Shown here piece after piece: positions 59,501 through 60,838 of a stretch of DNA of 64,000 bases (position 1 is its first letter; every line of letters begins with the position of its first letter). The DNA is taken from contig NW_025336587.1 in NCBI RefSeq assembly GCF_004798865.1, positions 870,734 to 934,733 on the forward strand, in the 5' to 3' direction. Under the pieces are notes generated by a model. It saw only the letters and a list, made by a program, of their open reading frames with translations, was not told the origin of the DNA and did no database searches. The position numbers and the translations under genes are program-made. Origin of the DNA: Varanus komodoensis (Eukaryota; Chordata; Lepidosauria; Squamata; Varanidae).

Positions 59501-59676
59501 TCTCGTGGTCTCTCTCCGCAGAACGGCTCCAGCGAGAAACGCGAGGTCCGCCAGTTCCAGTTCACAGCCTGGCCGGATCATGGGGTCCCTGAGTATCCAA
59601 CTCCGTTCCTGGCCTTCCTCCGGAGAGTGAAAACCTGCAACCCCCCGGATGCGGGGCCCATTGTGGTGCACTGCAG
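2739..59676 (+). CDS. PTPRS: PTPRS, receptor protein tyrosine phosphatase sigma (partial gene, 18 exons)
   Basis: Single-pass neuronal receptor of the LAR family. The known family role is to bind heparan and chondroitin sulfate proteoglycans and synaptic adhesion partners outside the cell and to dephosphorylate tyrosines inside. Exons: 2739-3044, 6937-7130, 9782-9808, 10827-10944, 16602-17192, 17886-17983, 20104-20366, 21305-21398, 24301-24516, 27043-27200, 29165-29176, 30807-30919, 34588-34635, 44695-44792, 53899-54022, 56653-56828, 57902-58021, 59522-59676. All introns are GT-AG and the phases chain without a stop. Assignment to PTPRS rather than PTPRF or PTPRD rests on the ectodomain motif [12 protein letters not shown], the juxtamembrane KRKDSEPR and [17 protein letters not shown], and the FN3-5 mini-exon WETDDTAEY, all as I recall them from mammalian sigma. 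The gene is open at both window edges: Ig1-3, FN3-1 to 3, the end of D1 and all of D2 are missing. Nothing suggests a pseudogene. Confidence 0.96.
5071..5245 (+). repeat. tRNA-derived SINE, deleted copy
   Basis: The 5' part (aaggtagtggttcagaacg, then gggctctagtccccactcag) is the tRNA-like head. It is joined directly to a tail (tctgtaatccacctagag then AT-rich atataaatataataat) without the central body seen in the copy at 48914-49112. Assigned from the pattern common to squamate SINEs. Confidence 0.55.
6090..6192. repeat. Palindromic MITE-like element (CTCCAGAnTnnnACTCCCA family)
   Basis: The left arm (agctccagactcccac) and right arm (ttgcagtgcaaaacctccag) are imperfect reverse complements around a GC-rich centre. 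Similar elements recur at least nine more times in the window. No transposase and no clear target duplication were seen. Confidence 0.5.
6505..6612. repeat. Palindromic MITE-like element
   Basis: The left arm gccagatgcttgggctacag plus ctcccacc and the right arm ggtgttgtgttccagccatc form an imperfect inverted repeat of the same family as 10198-10313. Confidence 0.5.
6937..7130 (+). CDS. PTPRS: PTPRS exon B: FN3 domain 5, first part
   Basis: This 194-nt exon begins after tctcgcag and ends CAG before gtgagc. It completes a Val codon, then reads [16 protein letters not shown] and runs to KDVMLADTQ. The stretch [15 protein letters not shown] is strongly conserved across LAR, delta and sigma. It ends in phase 0, where the 27-nt exon C can be included or left out. 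The preceding 40 bases are a near-pure CT tract, a strong acceptor context. Confidence 0.95.
7535..7555. repeat. (GACA)n microsatellite
   Basis: Five tandem copies of GACA (agacagacagacagacagat). Short simple repeat with no coding context. Confidence 0.85.
7716..7855 (+). repeat. tRNA/CORE-type SINE fragment
   Basis: The body matches the SINE at 48914-49112: ctcactggctttgggccagt, then a decayed acttcacaagatggttgtga and an AT-rich end (gtaataaataattg). The tRNA-like head is mostly lost. Confidence 0.6.
8948..9065 (-). repeat. tRNA-derived SINE head with CATGAGGACTAGAA leader, reverse strand
   Basis: Read on the minus strand it gives aaaaccatggggactagaat, then a tRNA-like A box region (cacccagtgggtgagcacct), gctttgcaggc and a B-box-like piece ending near 8965. 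Same family as 12275-12695. Confidence 0.55.
9782..9808 (+). CDS. PTPRS: PTPRS exon C: 27-nt mini-exon in FN3-5 (WETDDTAEY)
   Basis: Nine codons, phase 0 on both sides, with acceptor ttgtgctcag and a consensus donor gtgagt. The peptide WETDDTAEY matches the mammalian sigma insert. LAR has a nine-residue alternatively spliced FN3-5 segment at the same place. Dropping the exon joins ADTQ to EMIIAGL in frame. Two UGC trinucleotides lie within 35 bases of the acceptor, one of them 5 bases from the AG, an arrangement typical of neural microexons controlled by SRRM4; that control is inferred only. Confidence 0.93.
9809..10826 (+). other. Intron C-D
   Basis: The 1.0-kb intron holds a half-palindrome (10034-10096), a whole palindromic element (10198-10313) and nothing else I recognise. 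The last 30 bases form a good CT-rich acceptor tract. Confidence 0.6.
10198..10313. repeat. Palindromic MITE-like element, best-preserved copy
   Basis: The left arm is cccttccagatgtgtgggga and gactcccatca. The right arm is gcaagcccaacacatctgga and gggctccagc. Reverse-complementing the right arm reproduces most of the left, so the transcript could fold into a hairpin of about 50 base pairs with mismatches. Confidence 0.6.
10827..10944 (+). CDS. PTPRS: PTPRS exon D: FN3 domain 5, last part
   Basis: This 118-nt exon follows cccctccccag and stops before gtagga. It reads [19 protein letters not shown] and ends VVTKGA plus one base of the next codon (phase 1). It contains the F and G strands of FN3-5, including the Leu-Pro-Tyr pattern (LQPETAY) and the [12 protein letters not shown] turn that is nearly invariant among LAR-family receptors. 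Confidence 0.95.
11490..11558. repeat. 35-bp tandem duplication
   Basis: The segment cacaagattgcaggacgttt recurs 35 bases on as cacaagattgcaggaccttt, with a similar flank (ctg...acatgc). Two units only, about 90% alike. Probably local slippage. Confidence 0.7.
11939..12012 (+). repeat. CORE-type SINE body fragment
   Basis: Contains ctgacctacctcacagggtt and gttggaagggttagag, the conserved core also seen at 48914-49112. Head and tail are absent. Confidence 0.55.
12275..12478 (+). repeat. tRNA-derived SINE, copy 1 of an adjacent pair
   Basis: Head cttatggtaaagcccttgct, B box region agtttgatccctgccagct, body gaaaccctggagaaaagctg and gcagtgctggctgaaatggg, tail gtaagcagcttcctaagttc. All parts and their order match the second copy just downstream. 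Confidence 0.65.
12519..12695 (+). repeat. tRNA-derived SINE, copy 2 of an adjacent pair
   Basis: Preceded by the leader catgagaactagaaa (12496-12510). It then reads ggcccagtggcagagcatct, gctttgctcacaaaaggcct, the B box piece gggtctgatccccag, and gtcagcagtgctaggc, ending at cagcagcttcac. The A and B boxes are recognisable, but no cloverleaf is intact. Confidence 0.65.
14969..15033. repeat. (CT)n(AC)n microsatellite at the edge of the assembly gap
   Basis: About 25 CT units run into about 7 AC units and straight into the run of N. The repeat is the likely reason the assembly broke here, and its true length is unknown. Confidence 0.9.
15034..15133. other. Assembly gap (100 N)
   Basis: Exactly 100 undetermined bases, the usual placeholder for a gap of unknown size. 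It falls inside intron D-E, so no exon of the chain is expected to be lost: exon D ends in phase 1 and exon E starts in the matching phase. Confidence 0.98.
15180..15885 (+). repeat. CR1 LINE remnant (reverse transcriptase region)
   Basis: Translation shows [16 protein letters not shown] (the pre-RT part of CR1 ORF2), then [15 protein letters not shown] followed by VDDAKL, which is the F-x-DD catalytic block of CR1 reverse transcriptase (usual form FADDTKL), then [13 protein letters not shown] from near the ORF end. The parts lie in order on the + strand but in different frames, with material missing between 15400 and 15540. An old, dead copy. Confidence 0.75.
16602..17192 (+). CDS. PTPRS: PTPRS exon E: FN3 domains 6 and 7
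   Basis: At 591 nt this is the largest exon. It encodes two FN3 domains in tandem, joined around [15 protein letters not shown]3-6 shows VKWEPP and [10 protein letters not shown]3-7 shows [22 protein letters not shown] and [16 protein letters not shown]. The acceptor is ttttttcctag and the donor gtagga. Both ends are phase 1, so exons A-E together form a removable block. The local sequence is GC-rich compared with its introns. The opposite strand is also open over a long stretch; that is a shadow of this exon. Confidence 0.95.
17193..17885 (+). other. Intron E-F
   Basis: The shortest intron (693 nt). It contains a CT microsatellite (17487-17550), then ordinary sequence, and ends in a CT-rich acceptor tract. 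No other element is seen. Confidence 0.7.
17487..17550. repeat. (CT)n microsatellite
   Basis: Two CT runs (17488-17521 and 17536-17550) separated by gcttgctctttctcg. About 300 bases downstream of exon E and 340 upstream of exon F. Confidence 0.9.
17886..17983 (+). CDS. PTPRS: PTPRS exon F: FN3 domain 8, first part
   Basis: This 98-nt exon reads [17 protein letters not shown] and ends PVSYK before gtactg. It completes a Val codon split after exon E. The motif KNFKVKM followed by KTSVLL and WEFP is the recognisable start of the last FN3 domain in LAR-family receptors. It ends in phase 0. Confidence 0.93.
18017..18128. repeat. Palindromic MITE-like element
   Basis: Outer ends are reverse complements: ccccagcctggctgt on the left and caccaggctggggaa on the right. 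Inner arms read gacagctcccatcattctag and gtggcagtccaaaacatctc. Same family as 10198-10313, and the copy whose outer ends pair best. Confidence 0.6.
19299..19334. repeat. (TC)n(TG)n microsatellite
   Basis: About 7 TC units followed by about 10 TG units, preceded by catatatatgta. Simple repeat. Confidence 0.9.
20104..20366 (+). CDS. PTPRS: PTPRS exon G: FN3 domain 8 and membrane-proximal region
   Basis: The exon begins [19 protein letters not shown] after ttgactttctcag. [15 protein letters not shown] is close to mammalian sigma, but the C-terminal half (from FSLTGRKSD on) differs much more than any other exon here. There are two possible donors four bases apart: gtacgt at 20367 and gtaaaa at 20371. 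Only the first leaves phase 2 (CA) and joins exon H in frame as CAG GCC TAT TAT (QAYY), as the family requires, so the end is set at 20366. Confidence 0.88.
20367..21304 (+). other. Intron G-H
   Basis: The 938-nt intron holds a CCT trinucleotide run (20578-20628) and a GGAT/GGGT-type tetranucleotide patch (21078-21113). No other repeat is recognised. Confidence 0.65.
20578..20628. repeat. (CCT)n microsatellite
   Basis: About 16 uninterrupted CCT units. It gives open frames of poly-Pro, poly-Ser or poly-Leu (poly-Gly in reverse) that are artefacts of the repeat. Confidence 0.95.
21305..21398 (+). CDS. PTPRS: PTPRS exon H: membrane-proximal ectodomain
   Basis: This 94-nt exon follows ttggctaatcag and ends GAG before gtgagt. 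Its first base completes a Gln codon, then it reads [16 protein letters not shown] and ends PEEMDLEE. The YYIVVVPL strand and the acidic DLEE end are characteristic of this segment in LAR-family receptors. It ends in phase 0. Confidence 0.93.
21399..24300 (+). other. Intron H-I
   Basis: The 2.9-kb intron holds an L2 LINE 3' fragment (23125-23645). Two poly-C runs (21561-21572 and 21727-21745) occur. The 21780-23080 part shows nothing I recognise. Confidence 0.6.
23125..23645 (+). repeat. L2-type LINE 3' end
   Basis: The order of short motifs is that of vertebrate L2 ORF2 C-termini: gcagtcgggatggtaacagg, cacctgcactggcttccaat, aaggtgttcatgatgactta, aaagccctaaatggtttagg, ccttctctgtggtggcccct, ctggctgtggaacatgctcg, and a 3' end of gggtagaaatgttcttaata. 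The frame is broken. An old copy. Confidence 0.75.
24301..24516 (+). CDS. PTPRS: PTPRS exon I: ectodomain processing region
   Basis: Seventy-two codons, phase 0 at both ends, after gtttccccag and before gtgagt. It begins [19 protein letters not shown]. The basic cluster [11 protein letters not shown] is the region where LAR-family precursors are cut by furin-like convertases into two non-covalently bound subunits (family knowledge; the exact bond is not shown by the sequence). Further on come [23 protein letters not shown] and YVMFVLAVL, all close to mammalian sigma. Confidence 0.95.
25193..25290 (-). repeat. CR1 LINE 3' end, reverse strand
   Basis: On the + strand it reads gatagaaacagagtgagtta, gaaggggtctcccaggccat and ctagtctgacccctggctct. 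This is the reverse of the usual CR1 3' end (ttggactagatg...) and the same subfamily as 32980-33250 and 46999-47130. Confidence 0.65.
26368..26606 (-). repeat. tRNA/CORE-type SINE, near full length, reverse strand
   Basis: On the + strand: tttataccccctttcttttt, aactcaaggcagctcacacc, cctcacaacaagaaccctgt, gaggtaggctgggctgagtc, cagagccacccagttggctc, and the head region caaacccagactgctta up to agactgttagccacaacctc. All parts of the 48914-49112 element are present in reverse. Confidence 0.7.
27043..27200 (+). CDS. PTPRS: PTPRS exon J: stalk and transmembrane helix
   Basis: This 158-nt exon reads [15 protein letters not shown], then an acidic stalk (IEGEEG), then a hydrophobic helix of about 24 residues at 27124-27195 from LIWVIGP to IAILLY, followed by the first Lys of the stop-transfer signal. 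It ends AA in phase 2 before gtaagc. The helix and stalk are nearly identical to mammalian sigma. ADAM-type shedding is known to act in this stalk region in the family. Confidence 0.95.
27916..28041. repeat. Palindromic MITE-like element
   Basis: The outer ends cggggtgggcagcttgtg and ggctctccacccctga pair as reverse complements in part. Inner arms are gccctccagattgtttccac with ctcccatcatcctcag, and gccgcagtccaaagcatctg. Same family as 10198-10313. Confidence 0.55.
28552..28605 (-). repeat. SINE head and CATGAGGACTAGAA leader, reverse strand
   Basis: On the minus strand: catgaggactagaaccc, a poly-T-like run, then ggaaagagctccgcatcaga and gcacag, which resembles the tRNA A box (tagctcagtggcagagca). 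The remainder of the element is missing. Confidence 0.4.
28770..28980 (-). repeat. CORE-type SINE body, reverse strand
   Basis: On the + strand: cctcacaacagccctgtgag followed by gtaggcttatttcgga, gcaagtcaccctgttagctt, agagtagaacctggatgccc and gagtccttactttccctt, the reverse of the SINE at 48914-49112. It lies beside a second partial core (aatcctataaggtaggccag) at 28787-28806. Confidence 0.6.
29165..29176 (+). CDS. PTPRS: PTPRS exon K: 12-nt microexon (NKPDS)
   Basis: Twelve bases, CAAGCCTGACAG, lie between an acceptor ending ccccggacag and the donor gtaagg. They complete the Asn codon begun in exon J, encode KPD, and supply the first two bases of a Ser codon finished by exon L, giving YKNKPDSKRKD exactly as in mammalian sigma. 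Phase is 2 on both sides. Skipping it gives YKNKRKD in frame, so it could be optional. It is far too short for ORF-based methods and was found by matching the expected juxtamembrane peptide. Confidence 0.9.
29177..30806 (+). other. Intron K-L
   Basis: The 1.6-kb intron holds half of a palindromic element (29445-29505), a CR1 3' tip (29525-29570) and a stretch of the TGGGTTGTT repeat family (29700-30000). No exon is seen. Confidence 0.6.
29700..30000. repeat. Internally repetitive AACCCA/TGGGTT repeat
   Basis: The segment alternates forward and reversed versions of a short word: gagtgtgggttgtcagtgaa, gactgtgggctgttgtt, then caagcaacccaggagg, caatcaacaacccacagggt and catgattcaacagcaatcca. Related blocks are at 43150-43680, 46485-46572, 50505-50800 and 58455-58540. 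Confidence 0.5.
30807..30919 (+). CDS. PTPRS: PTPRS exon L: juxtamembrane segment
   Basis: This 113-nt exon lies between cttctcctcag and gtaatg. It reads [18 protein letters not shown], then [17 protein letters not shown], and ends with one base of the next codon (phase 1). The run of basic residues just inside the membrane is the cytoplasmic anchor. The [12 protein letters not shown] motif is shared by all three vertebrate LAR-family members, while KRKDSEPR is a sigma feature. Confidence 0.95.
32980..33250 (-). repeat. CR1 LINE 3' region, reverse strand
   Basis: On the + strand: catagaaacatagaaacaga, gagtcagaaggatcctcctg, gtccttgaacacccgcacca, ggggtcctgactgtcaggaa, then gcacttcctggcatccaaat. 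This is the reverse of a CR1 ORF2 end and 3' UTR. The longest copy of its subfamily in the window. Confidence 0.75.
34490..34587 (+). promoter_or_regulatory. U-rich splicing tract before mini-exon M
   Basis: Nearly 100 bases dominated by T, including tttgtttgtttgttttttg and ttttcctgttttctacag. Such tracts bind PTBP and CELF/TIA-type regulators (family knowledge). That they act here is inferred from the tract sitting directly before an optional exon with a weak donor. Confidence 0.4.
34588..34635 (+). CDS. PTPRS: PTPRS exon M: 48-nt juxtamembrane mini-exon
   Basis: Sixteen codons, phase 1 on both sides. It completes an Asp codon and reads [15 protein letters not shown], then gives the first base of a Thr codon finished by exon N. 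It corresponds to the mammalian sigma insert DSGLRSPLREPGF. The acceptor ttttctacag follows about 90 bases of very U-rich sequence with repeated TTTG. The donor, ggaaa followed by gttagt, departs from consensus at the last exonic base. Skipping it gives QTPAMLNHPP in frame. The sequence is Ser/Pro/Asp-rich and likely disordered. The insert being optional is known for the family. Confidence 0.9.
36489..36526. repeat. Perfect 19-bp tandem duplication
   Basis: The unit gggagggatacgaatagaa occurs twice in direct succession with no mismatch, which suggests a recent local duplication. Confidence 0.9.
36751..37134. mobile_element. Nonautonomous Tc1/mariner-like element, 384 bp, ends recognisable
   Basis: It begins CAGTGGTGCCTTGGCTCACG and ends with the reverse complement of CAGTGGTACCTCGGCTCACG, so 18 of the 20 terminal bases agree. 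It is flanked by TA on both sides (36749-36750 and 37135-37136), the target duplication of the Tc1/mariner superfamily. No transposase frame is present. A poly-C run (about 36850-36869) lies inside. The left-end sequence cttggctcacgaccaa recurs in direct orientation at about 37062, so the right end carries an extra, inward copy. Superfamily assignment rests on the TA duplication and terminal repeats only. Confidence 0.8.
37300..37360. repeat. Short palindromic repeat (CCCATTGA/TCAATGGG)
   Basis: Reads ctactcagcagtaagcccca, ttgagttcaatgggtcttac, tcccagaa. The arms around the centre are near-perfect reverse complements. A related copy is at 40255-40318 and a similar word at 59365-59410. Common in reptile DNA by memory. 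Confidence 0.55.
39495..39610 (+). repeat. SINE leader and head
   Basis: Reads gttcagaaccatgaggacta, gaaacctactttaccttt, then tRNA-like ggactgtagcacggtagtag, caaaagctttgcaggttg. The order leader, spacer, A box shows the CATGAGGACTAGAA motif sits upstream of the tRNA-like head in this family. The body is lost. Confidence 0.5.
40255..40318. repeat. Short palindromic repeat (AGTAAG...CTGAGTAAG)
   Basis: Reads ggagtaagccccgctcaatt, cagccggacttccttctgag, taagcgcagacaggattgct. A decayed relative of 37300-37360. Confidence 0.45.
42400..42600. repeat. Repeat with TTGCACAAATTGTGC palindrome
   Basis: Starts near gtgaaaatccaacggatttt and ends with aatttgcacaaattgtgcg (42577-42595). The same two words occur in the same order at 60504 and 60804. 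Unclassified. Confidence 0.4.
43150..43680. repeat. AACCCA/TGGGTT repeat, two adjoining blocks
   Basis: Block one (43150-43360) and block two (43385-43680) both mix forward and reverse copies of words such as gagtatgggttgcgc, gttgttggttgttgaag, aacagcccacagttcaca and gaacaacccacagtacatg. Block two begins with gagttcagacaacacaga, the same word as ttcagacaatatgatg at 50522 in the next block family member, which may be an element end. Confidence 0.5.
44695..44792 (+). CDS. PTPRS: PTPRS exon N: wedge region before D1
   Basis: This 98-nt exon follows ttcgctcttctag and ends GAG before gtacga. It reads [19 protein letters not shown] and [13 protein letters not shown]. This is the helix-turn-helix wedge that leads into the first phosphatase domain. 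In LAR-family receptors it has been studied for its role in dimer contacts. It ends in phase 0. Confidence 0.95.
46999..47130 (-). repeat. CR1 LINE 3' end, reverse strand
   Basis: On the + strand: atagaaacagagtgagtcag, aaggggcctcccggccatct, agtctgactcccggctccag, then gacatgcccaccatgtgcac. Same subfamily as 32980-33250, where the same words occur in the same order. Confidence 0.65.
48655..48735 (+). repeat. CR1 LINE 3' tip, forward strand
   Basis: Contains gggaggccccttctgactcg and ctctgattctgcttctg, the reverse complement of the tips at 25193, 32980 and 46999. Only the last part is kept. Confidence 0.5.
48914..49112 (+). repeat. tRNA/CORE-type SINE, most complete forward copy
   Basis: Head ttgtggtagctagagtgttg, B-box region gcgggttcatgtccccactc, body ctcactgggtgactttgagc and cctacctcacagggttgttg, then agttgccttgggataaataa and an AT-rich end. 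Used here as the reference for the other fragments. The exact family name needs a repeat library. Confidence 0.7.
50505..50800. repeat. AACCCA/TGGGTT repeat block
   Basis: Begins cattcagacaatatgatgaa and ends near tttaaacagtgcaataaccc, two words that look like inverted versions of each other. Between them are cccatggtttgttgttgggt, tgttcatcagggtttgttgc and cgtggttcaccattgtttgt in tandem-like array. Confidence 0.5.
52395..52650 (-). repeat. BovB (RTE) LINE 3' fragment, reverse strand
   Basis: The minus-strand translation contains [15 protein letters not shown] and, further on, [25 protein letters not shown]...SxEKTxM and xDxIKEAxxLxLxEL are hallmarks of the end of BovB/RTE ORF2. About 85 codons are recognisable. 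Another BovB fragment, forward, lies at 55840-56180. Confidence 0.7.
53899..54022 (+). CDS. PTPRS: PTPRS exon O: D1, phosphotyrosine-recognition loop
   Basis: This 124-nt exon reads [19 protein letters not shown] and [19 protein letters not shown], ending with one base of a Gly codon (phase 1). KNRY carries the Tyr that stacks against substrate phosphotyrosine in classical PTPs. The acceptor ttctgctccag follows a T-rich tract and the donor is gtacgt. Confidence 0.96.
54255..54425. repeat. Two CR1 3' ends, tail to tail
   Basis: 54255-54318 reads forward (gcggttggacctgatggtct, ccatggccccttgcaattcc). 54320-54425 reads the reverse strand (ggaggtcatctagtccaacc, then ttaaatatctccatctaagg). The two tips are almost directly joined. 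Confidence 0.6.
55840..56180 (+). repeat. BovB (RTE) LINE 3' fragment, forward strand
   Basis: Translation shows [16 protein letters not shown] then [16 protein letters not shown], and the 3' end reads cacggggtcaccatgagtca, gagacgactggacggcacgt. This terminal word (gggtcnccatgagtcngannnngactngacgg) is the signature tail of BovB elements. The frame is nearly open for about 80 codons before the tail. Confidence 0.8.
56653..56828 (+). CDS. PTPRS: PTPRS exon P: D1 core
   Basis: This 176-nt exon reads [19 protein letters not shown], then [17 protein letters not shown] and [17 protein letters not shown], ending SR before gtgagg. DYINANY, TQGPL and DFWRMVWE are conserved motifs of classical PTP domains. 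The acceptor (ctcgttccgacacag) has a short, interrupted pyrimidine tract compared with the other exons, yet frame and motifs leave little doubt. It ends in phase 0. Confidence 0.96.
56829..57901 (+). other. Intron P-Q
   Basis: The 1.1-kb intron holds one palindromic element (56965-57042). The remainder is GC-rich and gives long chance open frames on the reverse strand. No other feature is seen. Confidence 0.65.
56965..57042. repeat. Palindromic MITE-like element
   Basis: The left arm gcccttccagatgtgttggg and ttgcagtgccc pairs loosely with the right part gctcatgagagttgcagctg. Same left arm as 10198-10313. Confidence 0.5.
57902..58021 (+). CDS. PTPRS: PTPRS exon Q: D1 core
   Basis: Forty codons, phase 0 at both ends, after gctttgaccttccag and before gtgagt. 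It reads [19 protein letters not shown] and ends [15 protein letters not shown] is a conserved PTP motif. [18 protein letters not shown] agrees with mammalian sigma (delta and LAR differ here by memory). Confidence 0.96.
58169..58186. repeat. (AC)n microsatellite
   Basis: Nine AC units. Simple repeat. Confidence 0.9.
58628..58725. repeat. Palindromic MITE-like element
   Basis: The left arm gcccttcaggtgtgatggac and tggcactccca pairs with the right arm ttggaaattgcagtccagca. Same family as 10198-10313. Confidence 0.5.
58745..58900 (-). repeat. CORE-type SINE 3' half, reverse strand
   Basis: On the + strand: aaatttataccccacctttt, ggaactccaagcagcttaca, caacaaccctgtgaggtagg. The same words, in the same order, occur at 26368-26606. 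Confidence 0.65.
59522..59676 (+). CDS. PTPRS: PTPRS exon R: D1 WPD loop and catalytic cysteine
   Basis: This 155-nt exon begins [17 protein letters not shown] and ends [10 protein letters not shown] plus AG of the next codon, before gtatgc. The general acid Asp of the WPD loop ([12 protein letters not shown]) is at 59576-59578. The nucleophilic Cys of the HCSAGVGRTG loop is codon 59672-59674. The exon stops two bases later in phase 2, so the rest of the phosphate-binding loop lies on the next exon, which does not occur before the window ends. Both catalytic residues are present, so D1 looks active. Confidence 0.96.
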
Positions 59677-60503
59677 GTATGCCGCTGCTGCCCAGTCCAG
59701 ACCCGCCATTTCGTGCCCACGGGCTGGCAAGGCCAGGATTGGTGGAGTTCAAGGCAAGGCACGCGCATGGCGGTGCTCAGGAAGGTCTGCTGATGCAGAA
59801 GGTTTTTCAGAACCCTTTTCTGTTCCCACAGTGGGCACCCAGGTGCTTCGGCAGGCAGCCCACAGGTAGGCTGGGGCGGCCACTCACCTGTCTGTCTGCA
59901 TTCCCAGCAAAGGGCTGGCTGCAGTGGCTGCTGGAGGTAACGGACGGCCTCTGGTAGGTTTGTCCTCTGTAAGTAGGCCCAGGCCTTTTTAAAGCCACGT
60001 AACTTGATGTCCATCACTACATCTGGGGGCAGAGAATTCAGTGGTTCTACAACATGCTGTGTGGGAAGCTCTTCTGTTGATCGGCGACAAATCTCTCAGC
60101 CGATACCTTCAGAGAACGACCCCTCTGGGTGTCGCCCGACCTGGTTTCTCCACACCAGGCTTAATTTTGCACACCTCAGTCATGCCTCCCCTTACTTGCT
60201 TTTTTCTCAGCTAAAAATCCCTAAATGTGCCTTTAACCCTTTGATTGCATTCGGTGCAGGAAACACTTGGAAGTTTACGTGGCAGGAGCAGGGCTGCTCA
60301 GCTTGTGCAAATTCGTGTTAGGATTCATCGTATTTCACATAGCTAAAGCACTCGCAGGTGTTCAAAGACCTTTGCATGCAGCATCTAATTCTAGTTCTGC
60401 AGCACAGGTAGATGTGGGGGCGTGTAGAAAATGACTTAAGTTCATGGCAAAGGCGAGACTGGACTGGGGACTTCCCTACACATCAGCCGGGGGTGTGAAA
60501 TGG

Positions 60504-60838
60504 GTGAAAATCCAGCGGGTTTTATTGACTCAGCCTTGTTGTTTCTGTTCTGACAGCATGTGGACATTTTTTGTTCTTTTTTTAATACAAACAGCTGGGG
60601 ACACTTGTGTGAAATTACAGCCCTGCTGTGCTGTCAGCACACACTGGAGCAAATTGTGGGCGAGGCACACATTCCGCACAACGCTCAAATTAACGATCAG
60701 CAAATCCAAGGTGGCGTGTCTGGGAGAAGGGCGCGTCTATGCCTCTTGTGGTAAAGCTGCAGCAAAAACCAGCACGAGGGCTTGAATCAAACAAGCCAGC
60801 CCTGATTTGCACAAATTGTGCTTTGCATAAATTGTGCT
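60504..60838. repeat. Repeat with TTGCACAAATTGTGC palindrome, second copy
   Basis: Begins gtgaaaatccagcgggtttt and ends gatttgcacaaattgtgctt, then tgcataaattgtgctag. The two outer words match those at 42400-42600, though the middle differs and is longer here. Confidence 0.4.

Larger units (their letters stand above)
58022..59521 (+). other. Intron Q-R
   Basis: The 1.5-kb intron holds an AC microsatellite (58169-58186), a TGGGTT-family piece (58455-58540), a palindromic element (58628-58725), a SINE in reverse (58745-58900) and a CCCATTGAAACAATGGGATT palindrome (about 59376-59396). Confidence 0.6.

Noticed and set aside
2739-59676. Assignment to PTPRF (LAR) or PTPRD (delta)
   Set aside because: Mini-exon [29 protein letters not shown] and [10 protein letters not shown] with [13 protein letters not shown] fit sigma best as I recall them. 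LAR has WRPEESEDY at the FN3-5 mini-exon.
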